Positions 34,942 through 45,302 of a stretch of DNA of 64,000 nt are shown here, in pieces. The notes beneath the pieces are model-generated. The model saw only the letters and a program-made list of their open reading frames with translations. It had not been told where the DNA came from and did not search any database. The translations under genes were made by a program, and so were the position numbers. The stretch's first letter is position 1. Every line of letters begins with the position of its first letter. This DNA is from Pratylenchus scribneri (taxonomy: Eukaryota > Nematoda > Chromadorea > Rhabditida > Pratylenchidae), in contig JAQSEB010000214.1 in the NCBI GenBank assembly GCA_030063045.1, positions 62,001-126,000 of the forward strand, given 5' to 3'.

Positions 34942-37035
34942 TTTTTAGTGGATTTATTTGCCGAATTTTGCGCCCCAAATTTAGGAACGCACCTTATATA
35001 GGAAAACCAGGAGGACATTTTTGAGAATTTGGATGGATCAAATTTAAAATTATTGCTGCCAAAAAAATGTGATGTGGAGAATTTTATTGTTGAATTGGGT
35101 ACTTGAGCATTTTGGTCATCGGCGTATTATTTTTTTATTATTTGTTTTTGCAACTGTTCTCCTCTGCTGCTGCTGAAATTTCGACTTAAATTTCAAAAAT
35201 GAGAGGCCATAAAAGCACAATTGAAAAATGGTTGGAAGAGAATATGGGAGAATGGATGAGGGGCTTATTAAGAGAGGTCATTTGGGTCTATGCCTAATGC
35301 TAGTCCTACTCCCACAATGAGTGCTTGGACACGGACCACTTTTCTTAAAAAATTAGTTATCTTCAATTGAGTCGATTTCGGCAATTTATGAATATACTTC
35401 AAAGTTCAAATCAAATACTATAAAGGCAACTATGGTGAATTCATTTAAATTTGGCTAAAAATAGTTAGAAGAAGTAGAAAAAAACGATGTTCATTATTTT
35501 CTGAATAATTTTCACCAGTTTCCAAAACTAACTTCAATATTTTCTATTTGGCATGGCATGAAACTGTAGCCATGTAGCAATGGGGCATAAGGCAATCCAT
35601 ATTTTCCTAATTTCCTAAAAATTTTAATCAGAGCTTGGCCGTAATTTTTTGAGCTAATTTAATCGATATATTCAATTTTGCATCACAAAATTGCCATTCC
35701 AAAGTTATATTGGCCTAGAATTAATTCCGGCGGGAGGTGGCTTAAATTGGGTAATTCTGTTTCTGCGGCTGCTACGCAGCGGAGGCCAATAAGCCAAAAA
35801 GGGAATAAAAATGGGTGAAGGAATAGAGGAAAGGCCACAAATCCAAAAAAAAGAGAAACAGGGGACGGGAAAATTGGGGCGGGCCACAAAATTGGTCCCT
35901 ACTATACCCAACCCATTGTTGGCCGTTCACTCTGCTTTCATCATTAAATGTGTCTTAGGTTTAGGGAGGTGAAGGCGATTGTGGAGCAAACTGTGCCGTG
36001 TTCCCCAAAAATAAAAAAAAGAAGAAAAATTCATTGGGTGAAGAACATGTACCAAACCAAATGGCGGAAGGGACTTTTTCATTGGCCTTCGGCATTCTCT
36101 TCAAAGCTTTTTCTATGGGCCCACGGCCGCCTCTGTCAAAGAAGGGGGAGAAGGGGGCGGCATACGCACCACAGCGGCTGGCACTATTTTGGTTGACGAG
36201 AAAATGTACAGGGGCATGCATTGAATTGACTGGCATAGGGGAAGGGGAGGCGGGCGGCTGGCGGCATTGGTGGGTTTAGGCCACATCAATAGACGAAATA
36301 TCCTCAAGAAAAAGGTGGAAAAGAAGAAATTGGCAGAGTAAATTCATTCGCATTCCATATTTGAGCCAGCCGGCGAGGGAAACGGGGGAAGAAGCGTATA
36401 AGAAGGAGGCTTAAAAGAATGCCAATGGAAATGATGGAATGGAAGTTGGCACACGGCATATTTTCGTTGCTACATCGACGAGAGTGTTTGATACCTTCAT
36501 TTTCATTTTAAGCTCTGAGGCCAAAACAAAGATGCGAGAATGGTGGAAGTGTGTGTAGGAAGAACCAGCCGCTCGATGCAAAAATAAATGAAATGAACTT
36601 TTAAATAAGAGAAAGAAGGGAATGGAGGAAAATGAGATGGCCATATTGGATGACGAGAAGGGATATTTGTGGGTGGAAGGGTAGTCAAGAAAATGAGTTT
36701 TTTGGCATGCAAAAAACGATGAGAGGCTTATAAGCCTAAAGGAGACGGACTTCTTTTATTTTGACAATTGCAACCAGGATCAAACATTAAATCTGCAAAT
36801 ATAATTTCCGCTATATTTTCTGCATTTTATTTATATATTTTATTTTGTTGCTGTAATTTTTGTGTTTTCTCCTATTCTTTTTTCCAACTTCAAATTATAG
36901 GATTTCGATTTCGAGGCCAAGAATTTAATGAAGTAAAGAACTATAAAGATTTGAGGGAACGTGAAAGTGATTAGAAAATTTATAATCAAACTTCGGATCA
37001 TAGTAAATCAAACAAATTATTTTTATTCCTAGAAA
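34942..37035. other. Upstream region of the giant gene; no gene seen
   Basis: There are about 2.1 kb between the start codon of the giant gene and minisatellite array 5. The part from about 35700 to 36700 is richer in G than its surroundings and has several overlapping short open frames on both strands. None has a convincing start, splice pattern or recognisable product. It should hold the promoter and any 5' untranslated exons of the giant gene. Confidence 0.5.
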
Positions 37036-37728
37036 CAGGCGGAATTATTAAAACTTAGTCAAACAGGCGGAATTAAAACTTAGTCAAACAGGCGGAATTA
37101 AAACTTAGTCAAACAGGCGGAATTAAAACTTAGTCAAACAGGCGGAATTAAAACTTAGTCAAACAGGCGGAATTAAAACTTAGTCAAACAGGCGGAATTA
37201 AAACTTAGTCAAACAGGCGGAATTAAAACTTAGTCAAACAGGCGGAATTAAAACTTAGTCAAACAGGCGGAATTAAAACTTAGTCAAACAGGCGGAATTA
37301 AAACTTAGTCAAACAGGCGGAATTAAAACTTAGTCAAACAGGCGGAATTATTAAAACTTTGTCAATCAGGCGGAATTATTAAAACTTTGTCAAACAGGCG
37401 GAATTATTAAAACTTAGTCAAACAGGCGGAATTAAAACTTGGTCAAACAGGCGGAATTAAAACTTGGTCAAACAGGCGGAATTAAAACTTAGTCAAACAG
37501 GCGGAATTAGAACTTAGTCAAACAGGCGGAATTAGAACTTAGTCAAACAGGCGGAATTAAAACTTAGTCAAACAGGCGGAATTATTAAAACTTAGTCAAC
37601 CAGGCGGAATTAGAACTTAGTCAAACAGGCGGAATTAGAACTTAGTCAAACAGGCGGAATTAGAACTTAGTCAAACAGGCGGAATTAGAACTTAGTCAAA
37701 CAAGCGGAATTAATCTTAACAGGTGTAT
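37036..37728. repeat. Minisatellite array 5 (25-bp AAACTTAG type), intergenic
   Basis: About 27 copies of the CAGGCGGAATTA + AAACTTAGTCAAA unit, with GAACTTAG and TTGG variants clustered at the 3' side. It sits just downstream of the NOL10 stop, in the upstream region of the giant gene. Confidence 0.95.
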
Positions 37729-37856
37729 TTATTTTTAGTAAGTATAAATTTATAATTGAGTAAAAAAATTGTTTTTAGCAACAAATTATTTTTATTAGAA
37801 TTTTTTTCGAAAATAATAGAAGGCAATAGTATAAATTTATTAATGAAATTTATAGT

Positions 37857-40800
37857 TCAATTCATCTTTTCCACCTCCTCATCTCTTTCTTCTTCCATAT
37901 CCTCTTCCTCCTCTTCTTCATCCATTGGTTGTTTTCTCCTCATTCGATTTTCCAATTTCTGCTTTTTTGCTTCCAATTTCTTCATCAACGGAGCCATCAG
38001 CTTGAATTGATCGCTGTCTTCGGCGATTTCAAAGTCGGGGTCAGTAAAAAGATTGGCAAATCGGCTATCCGCCAATAAAGTGCTGACTCCTTTCGGTTTT
38101 GACTCCTTTAAATGAGCATTAATAAAAAATTTAAAATATTAAATTTTAATTTTTTTTTGTTTTTTTTGGTTCTAAATTAAAAATTTTAGCCTCGATAAAA
38201 TATTAGATTTTTTGATCATTTTTGATACCCAAATTAATAAAAATGTTGTGCTTCTATGTTCCCACCTTCTTCTCCTCCTCCATTTGTTCCTCTTCCCTTT
38301 CATCGTCCTCTTCTCGTTGTAAGCTCAATTCAGCCTGCAATCGGCTGGCCAATTCCCGATTCACTTTTGGCAATTTTGCATCGGCCACATTCACCTTCCT
38401 CTTCACAAAATGTACGGCCCTTTCCTTCTCCAACTTCTCGGCCAATTTTCGTTCCCTGTATGCTTCGGCGGCGCTCAACTGATTTTGGCCACGGGCCCTT
38501 TGGTATGTTTTCAGTTCGATGAAATATCCGTGCATATAGGCCCGGGCCGCATTTGTGCCAATCAATTGTTGTAGGCCCAACTCTTGGAGTTGCGCTTTGG
38601 TCACAAATTTGAAGTCATCGTAGACTGGAAAAAATGTGTGAAAATGGATGAAATAAAAGGGAAATTATATATTAAAGTAGGGAAGATTTTTTAATATTTG
38701 ATTTACCCATAAAATTATGGAATTAATCGAAAAATTTTCCTGGTCAGAAATCATTTTTTTGGACTGGAAAATGGGTTTAAAATGGAGAAAAAAAAATTGG
38801 GGAAATTATATTTGTAAAACTTTTTTAAAATTAATTTTTTAAAATAATTTTCTTGTTAAAAAATAATTTTTTAGACCTTAATAATTTATTTATTTGGCTA
38901 TAATAAAATATGGGGGTTAGGCATTAAATTTAGTGGTAAATTTAGATTAAAGAGTTTGGCTTTAGGCACAAGAAATGGTTTAAAAGAAAACAATTTGGCT
39001 AAGTTTCAAGGCCTTAAAAAATGTCTTTTTTCGATTCTATAAATATGAGTTAATTTGATAATTTAATCAGCATTCTTAAAAAAATGTTTGTAGCGATCAA
39101 CATGGCAGCCAAACGCTCCCAAATAAGAGCATTCCACTGTGGCGAGTTGACCCTTTTCCCCGATGATTTTGCCAAATTTTCCACACCAATTGGGTAAATT
39201 TATTTAAACCCGAATCAGTTCTACAAATTTGGCCATTTTTTTTGTTGAAAATTAATTCTTGGGCTCTGCCGGGGTTCGAACCCGCGACCTATTGGAATGA
39301 AAACAAAGAGCTTTAGCCACTAGACTAAATGTTTTTTTAGGCGGTTGTTTTTATTATATTTTAATATTTTTAACAACAAAAATTTATTTTTTTTAATAAA
39401 TTTACCGGCCGGCTTTTCGCTCTCCAACTCCTCAGTGATCGATTCCAATTGGGAGCACCAACGCGGGGCAGGCCCAAGGGCCGGAATGAAATATTGCTTC
39501 ACTTTGGGCTCATCATTGGCGAAGAAGAGGAGACCTTGAAAATTAATTAAATTATAAATTGATGAGATATTTAATTTGCAAAAAAGATTTTATTTCGCCT
39601 TCATTCACAAACTATACAAATTTGGATAGAATTTGTCTAGGCAAAGGCAACGAATGGTTTATAATTTGTTGTGGTTTGATCAAAATTAAAGTGAATAAAA
39701 CGGTTTAAAACCCAAGTGAGATTTTTGGTTTAAAATTAAATAATAAGTAAGAATTGTTTACTTAACTCAATTAAAAAGCTAAAATATATATCTTTGATTG
39801 GATTTAAGGATTGGAAGTCTAGCATAACTTTTGAACCAGTCTTTTTGGGTAATTCATGTCAGTAATTTGTTTTAATAAATTTGCAAACCATTTCCATTCA
39901 ATGTAATTTTGATTTGATAAAATTATTTATTTTAAAAAATTAGAAGAAACCTGAATTTCGATACCGGCCAAAATCGTTGAGGTCAGTGCCCGGTTCAATG
40001 CTGGTGAATGGTTTTCCACTTTGTTCACTCCAAATCTTCAATGCCCTTCCATCCATGCTCATCACCAATTCTTGGTCGGTGGCAAATTCCACTCGGCTGA
40101 TTGGAAGGCCAAAATTGTGGGATTTGGTCAAATACGGTTGTGAGGAGCGAATGTCGTAGAGAAGAACCTTTGGAATTAATTTTAACATTAATTAATTAAT
40201 TAATTTAGGATTTACATAGCCATTGCTGAGGCCAACACCCAAATGGAGGGCATCCTTGAAGCATAGACTGGACACTTCAATGGATGACCTGGAAAAAAAA
40301 TTATTAAATTATATTAAAATAAATTTATTCGATACGGAATTTTATTCAAGATTTGTTTTAATAACCCTAAGATTAGCAATTTAAAAATCTAAATAATTTT
40401 GAAAAAAATCTTATGATTTGCATATGCAAAAAAAACCGAAAAATTGCAATAAAAAACCTCAAGTTTTAGGACAAAAAACCTTAGGATTTAAAACCAAAAA
40501 AAGGTTGGTCTATGTTGGTTTCGATTTCAGAAAATCGATGAAATCTAAACCGAAAATAGAAGAAATCGAAATCCGAGTTTTAAAACCTTTATATAAAACC
40601 GACTTTGAAAAATTCTTAAGATTTACTTCAAAAAACCGTAAGATTTGCCATTAAAAAACTTAGATTTATAATAAAAAAAATCTAAAGAATTGCACTAAAA
40701 AACCTAAAGAAAAGATTTGTCAAAAAACCTTAAGATTTATAAATGTAAAATGTAAAAACCTGCAATCAAAGTCCATTTCCATGGCAATTGCTTTGTTCAA

Positions 40801-41939
40801 CACGCAATCCAATTGGGCAACCCGCCGGCGATCCCTGTAGTCCCATGCCTCCACCCGGCCATCCCCGGTGCCGCAGACGAACAATTGATGGTCATCGCTG
40901 AATTGGCAACAAGTCAGTGAGTCGGATTGGCTGTGCAGTGGCTCATGGAAACGGCCCAATTCCAGGTTTAGGCGGAAAATTTCATTGCTGAAAAAATTGT
41001 GAAAATTTTGGATTAAATTTTAAAATTTAATAGCAAAAATTTTATTTTTTGTTAATTTTTTAAAATAATTAATTAATACAAACTTACTGGCATCCAACAA
41101 TATAAGATTCGCTTATTTCCTTGCAAAAGGCGATGTCCCGTCCAAAATGCGGAATTCGGAGTCGAAAATAGCGGCCATAGCTGGTGTGGAATTCGACGAA
41201 GCGTTCCTCTTGGAGGAGAATGAACTGTGAAATATTTATTTAGATTAGAAATGAATATGAAATTGTAGAATTTAAGTTCAAATTTATAAAAAAGAAGAGT
41301 GGGTTCCATTTTGGTAAAATCTTCTTTATAAATTCCAGCCAACCCTAAACTCTAAACCCAGCTCTAATTTAAGTCTTAACCTTCTTAAATTCTAATTACC
41401 TAGCTATAAAATTTAGGCAATTGTTGATTTAAATACAGTTCCAATTTTAATGGAAAGAATTTTTCCATGGAATTTAAAATCAATTTCAGCAATAAAATTT
41501 AATTGACACTAATAAATCACAAACTTTTGTATAATCCTCGCTGAGTAAGCACATTTTGACGACATCCGCGTCCAAACCTCGTTCAAATTTCAGCGAAAGT
41601 TCATTCAAATCATAGCATTTCACCGACGGTTTATAGGAACCTTTGAATCAAATTTAAGTTTAAACTACCTTAACTAAGAAATACCGGTCACGAATAAGTA
41701 GTGGCCATCGGGTGAAAAATCGATTGTCCTACTGACCGAAGGCATTTCCAAGTCCTGGATTAGTTGAACGCGTTTTCGGATGTCAAAATCCTTCTTCTCA
41801 AGTTTCCGGCGTTTCTTCTCTGATATCCACTGCAATTTTTGATTGAATATTTTTTGTGAATTTGATGTTCTACCTCGGGAAGAGCTTTTCCACTGCTCAA
41901 ATTGATCACTTTTATGTTGTTGGAAATTGAGAGTTGCAT
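37857..41939 (-). CDS. NOL10: NOL10/Enp2, nucleolar WD40 ribosome-biogenesis protein
   Basis: Ten exons (41874-41939, 41685-41829, 41525-41640, 41088-41224, 40760-40987, 40216-40288, 39951-40167, 39406-39534, 38266-38624, 37857-38105) give 572 residues with all phases closing. The N terminus (LSSGKALPEWISEKKRRKLE) and WD-type repeats (TIDFSPDGHYLFVTGSYKPS, GTGDGRVEAWDYRDRR) are typical. The family hallmarks PALGPAPRWCSQLESITEEL and YDDFKFVTKAQLQELGL, then ARAYMHGYFIELKTYQRAR, are all present. An acidic/basic tail follows. In yeast and human this protein acts in the nucleolus with the small-subunit processome. At 572 residues it is shorter than the human protein (about 690), mainly at the C terminus. 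It is the last of three close same-strand genes. Confidence 0.93.
39261..39330 (-). pseudogene. tRNA-like sequence with intact A and B boxes but no 5' acceptor strand
   Basis: On the minus strand the sequence has a D-arm-like A box (TAGTCTAGTGG), a perfect B box (GGTTCGAACCC) and a 3' end CAGAGCCC. The 5' flank is A-rich and does not pair with that acceptor strand, and the anticodon stem does not fold cleanly. It lies in intron 8 of NOL10 (between exons 8 and 9). A tRNA relic or the head of a tRNA-derived SINE is more likely than a working tRNA gene. Confidence 0.6.
40289..40759. repeat. Degenerate repeat in NOL10 intron 5
   Basis: Much of this intron, mainly 40340-40750, is built of imperfect copies of a unit like AAAAAACCTTAAGATTTGCA. 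The copies are irregular in spacing and diverged. There is no coding potential. Confidence 0.55.
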
Positions 41940-42163
41940 TTTTGGTTGAGTAAAATGATTCGAAGAATATATCGATTAATCCTTCTGTATCAAATTTATT
42001 TGATTTGTATTTAAATTAAAATAAAAATGGAAATATTTACAAGGGTGTAAATTCCTCAAATATTAAAATTAAATTAATTAATAAATTTATTCATATTTTC
42101 AAAAGTCAAATAATTGGAATATCAACAATATTAACAAATTTAACCCATAATTCCTCTATAAAT

Positions 42164-43333
42164 TCATTTCAAATTGTTGATGGATGATCGCAACCGTTCC
42201 AGCGCTTTTTGCACGGGCCAATTCAAAGTGTAGCGAAATGTGTCTTTTGCTGTAGTGAAATGCATTTCCGGTTCAAGCATTCGAATATAGTCGGATGAAA
42301 AAACTTCGATGGCATTGGCATTAGCGTTGGGAATTATGTTCAGAGCTTTATCTTCGATGACTTAATGATTAAATATGAATTAAATGATATTTTATTTAAG
42401 GATGGTATTTAATTTGTCGAAAAAAACATTAAAAATGTCGAATAGATTATACGGTGTATAATAGTGAATTGTCCTAGACCCCTATACTCAATCTATTGAT
42501 CTCGTCAAGATGCGTCGTTTGGTAAATATTTTGTCATGGTTTATTCAAAAATTAAGGGTTTTAAACCACTTAAACCATCATAATATGGGTTTTGGTTCAA
42601 AACCAATTAAACCATGACAATTCGATGCATCTTGACGTGCTCTATCCAATGGTATATGGATTGTGAATTTTGGACAAACCACTAAACCGGAAACTTTTCG
42701 CCATTTTAAATATTTCCCCATTTTTAATAAAAAAAAGTAAACAACTAACAATCAATAAATTGAAAAAATCCTTTGTACAGCAAATCGTACATATTTCGAA
42801 GGTGTTTTGCCATTATTCGGAGATCATCAGACATAAATTGGTAATCGGTCGCCGTTGATAATTCTTGCCGGCTGTATTTTGACAATAAAATTAGATTTGA
42901 TATTTTTTAAAATTACTTTTCCATTCCACCAATGTGTGTATTTTGCATTTCCATTGCCAATTTATTTGTAATGGCTGTTTCGAATTGTTCCGCTAAATTC
43001 ATAAGTTCATTTATTTTCAGTCTAAGATTGCAGTCTATTTCAGACAATCGAATGTCGAATTCGGCCTTTAATTATTGAATTTGTATTAAAATATAATTAA
43101 ATTAAATAAACTTTGTATTTTCTCAAGAATTCCGAGTCAAATTTGCACACAAAATTAAGTTCCATCATCATGACTTCATCAGCCTGCTGTTCAATCCGTT
43201 TTATGTCGCAAATATTTTCTTCACAAATTTGATGCACCAAAAATAAATTTTTTGCTAATCTTTCATGGCATTCGACCACTTTGTCAAGGAGCATAGCCAT
43301 GGACATGGGTAGAAGTTGATTATTAGATGCCAT
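42164..43333 (-). CDS. Coiled-coil protein, possibly NUP62/Nsp1 C-terminal-like
   Basis: Four exons (43112-43333, 42917-43065, 42750-42871, 42164-42360) give 229 residues, phases closing. Nearly the whole protein is predicted by eye as alpha-helical coiled coil. Stretches such as ELNFVCKFDSEFLRKYK and DYQFMSDDLRIMAKHLRNMY resemble, in order and spacing, the C-terminal coiled coil of nucleoporin NUP62 (ELDFILSQQKELEDLL-type and an AENIDAQLKRMAQDL-type helix). There are no FG repeats, so if this is a NUP62 relative it is only the structural half, or an upstream FG exon was missed. The assignment comes from memory of the family and is tentative. It starts 236 bp after the DENR stop and ends 224 bp before the NOL10 start. 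Confidence 0.6.
42450..42690. mobile_element. Inverted-repeat element, family A copy 1
   Basis: The left arm (GATCTCGTCAAGATGCGTCG, then TTTTGTCATGGTTTA) is matched inversely on the right (TAAACCATGACAATTCGATG, CATCTTGACGTGCTC). The outer ends (GTGAATTGTCC / GTGAATTTTGGAC) also pair. It lies in the third intron of the coiled-coil gene and has no coding capacity. Confidence 0.7.
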
Positions 43334-43569
43334 TTGAACAATAATATTTCTATTTCATTGGTTTTTTTGATTAAAAACAATGCGGATATTTTTCATTAAT
43401 TCCCAATAAAAATAATAAATCAAAATGAGAAAGATGATTAATGATTCAAAAACATTAAATATGCAAATTTATTAAAGTAATTATAATGTTTTAAAATCTT
43501 TATTTTATTAACTTTAACTATGAAAAAATAAAAATGAATATTAATCATAATTAATCATCATGTTCATGT

Positions 43570-44640
43570 TCACTTCTTCTGATCACCGCCCAAATCCTCG
43601 ATCACATCCTCATCCACTCCCCATTTGTCGGGAATCACTTCGAACAAATCATCCTTAAAAACAATAAATTCCTCCAAAAAAATTCACATTTTGGCACTTT
43701 GAAATCGCCTTGAATTACCAACTCATCTGCGCCGGCCACACTACAGCCACAGGCAAAACGATTGGCAAAAAATTTGGAGGCCACTTTCAGTTCAATTCCT
43801 TTAATTCAAATCGGAAATTTATTGATGAGGCTTTTTTGTAAAATTGTACCGCATGTCGTAAGCCCTTTCACAATGGTCACTGCTTTGTTTTTGCTTCGTA
43901 CCTCCGTCTTCAATGTGATTCTTCGGGCCACTTCTTTGGCCGCCTTTCCACCCGATTTTGTTGAGCCTTTTCCGCCACGTTTCTGTCATCAATTATTCAT
44001 TTTTGGCAGAGCAAAAAATTCCCAAATTGCCCACCTGTTTTTTACCGGATTCTGTTGTCTCATCAGCCTCATCTCCTTTCCCACCACCGGCACTGTTTTC
44101 TGTTGTAATCCGCAATTGATGGCCGGCTAAATCGGGCAAATTCTTCTCCAACCATTGCTGGCATTTTTCATACTTTCCACTGTGCATTGAACATTCTGCA
44201 AAATATGTAGATGGATTGGTAAAAATTGTAGTGAATTACGATGCTAATGCAAAGGCCAGATTTCAAGAAAAAAAATCTCAAGGAAAGGCATAATTCTTAA
44301 TTGTCATTTAAACGAGAACCGTATATCCTCTATTTGTGGCCCCGGGTTACTATTTTTTAGGTTCTTAGGGGGTGGGGGCTTTATTTTTCAGAGATCCTCC
44401 AAAGAGAGCTGTTATTGGAGGGAGATCTTTTAATAGAGCTGGAGCTGGTCATTAATGGATAAATTATTTACCCATTTTTACTATTCTCAATGGGTGTCAA
44501 AATTAGTTTATCACAAATAATATTTCTTTTTGCCCAACCCAATACCCACCTCCGCAATAAATTACGCTCAATGGATAAGAGGGCAAAGGCACTGTTGGCA
44601 ATATGTCAGTTTGCAATTCGTCTCGTCCTGAATCGGCCAT
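43570..44640 (-). CDS. DENR: DENR, density-regulated protein (SUI1 domain)
   Basis: Five exons (44550-44640, 44035-44195, 43850-43982, 43698-43798, 43570-43653) give 189 residues, close to the human 198. The N-terminal motif [12 protein letters not shown] and [11 protein letters not shown] are followed by a lysine-rich linker and a C-terminal SUI1/eIF1-like domain ([20 protein letters not shown], then [20 protein letters not shown], ending [13 protein letters not shown]). DENR forms a complex with MCT-1 that acts in re-initiation and 40S recycling. Oddly, the N-terminal Cys cluster keeps CxxC and the last Cys, but a loop with the fourth Cys seen in vertebrates is shortened. It is the first gene of the candidate three-gene operon. 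Confidence 0.93.
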
Positions 44641-45302
44641 GGTTGTTCAGCACAAAATTGGTTGAATAAATTTATAAAAATTCAAATTAGATTAAATCAA
44701 TTGATAAGCTATTAAAAGTAAAATTTCAATTAATTTATGGAAATTTTCAAATTCATAAAATTTAACTTTGAAATTTTTGTATTTTTATTGGAATGGAAAA
44801 GAAGGCCCCAAATTAAATTGAATCAAATAAAAGATAACAATGGGATAACAAATTGCATTGATTTGGACTTTGGGAAGATTTTTGGGAGGATGAGAAATTT
44901 GTAATCAATTAAAAAAACATGTTTGGGAAAAAATAACAAAAACCACCGGTAAAAAAGAAAAAAATATTTACAGCAAGATGAGCAAAAAAGAGAAATTCCA
45001 ATGGATTGAAAAATAGAATTAATAAAATTGTTGAAAAATGCCCTAGAAAAAATGAAAAGCCTATTAAAAAATATTTAATAATTTTTATATGCTTTTCGGA
45101 TAAATTAAACAATTTTTTGGGCAACAAATTGGATAATTATAATATTTATTGGATTGGGATTTGAGCGGAAATTAAATATCACACAAAGAAAACAAAATAA
45201 ATTGGATTAAATGAGGAATAATTAATTTATGGGAGAATTTAACAAATAAAAGCATAAAAATTAAATAAAGCTTTTCCTCTCAAAAATGACCAAATGCCGC
45301 CA
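44641..45302. other. Intergenic region between DENR and GALNT
   Basis: This is 662 bp of AT-rich sequence between the GALNT stop and the DENR start on the same strand. A 72-codon open frame at 44909-45127 is hydrophobic and low in complexity, with no splice or start support. I see no gene here; it should contain the GALNT 3' UTR and the DENR/operon promoter. Confidence 0.6.

Noticed and set aside
35683..36712. Several overlapping short open frames in the G-rich part of the spacer
   Set aside because: There is no consistent frame, splice pattern or recognisable product; treated as non-coding upstream sequence.
39261..39330. A functional tRNA gene
   Set aside because: A and B boxes are good, but the 5' acceptor strand is missing and the anticodon arm does not pair, so it is listed as a relic.
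44909..45127. A 72-codon hydrophobic open frame between GALNT and DENR
   Set aside because: It is AT-rich low complexity with no splice context or start-site support.
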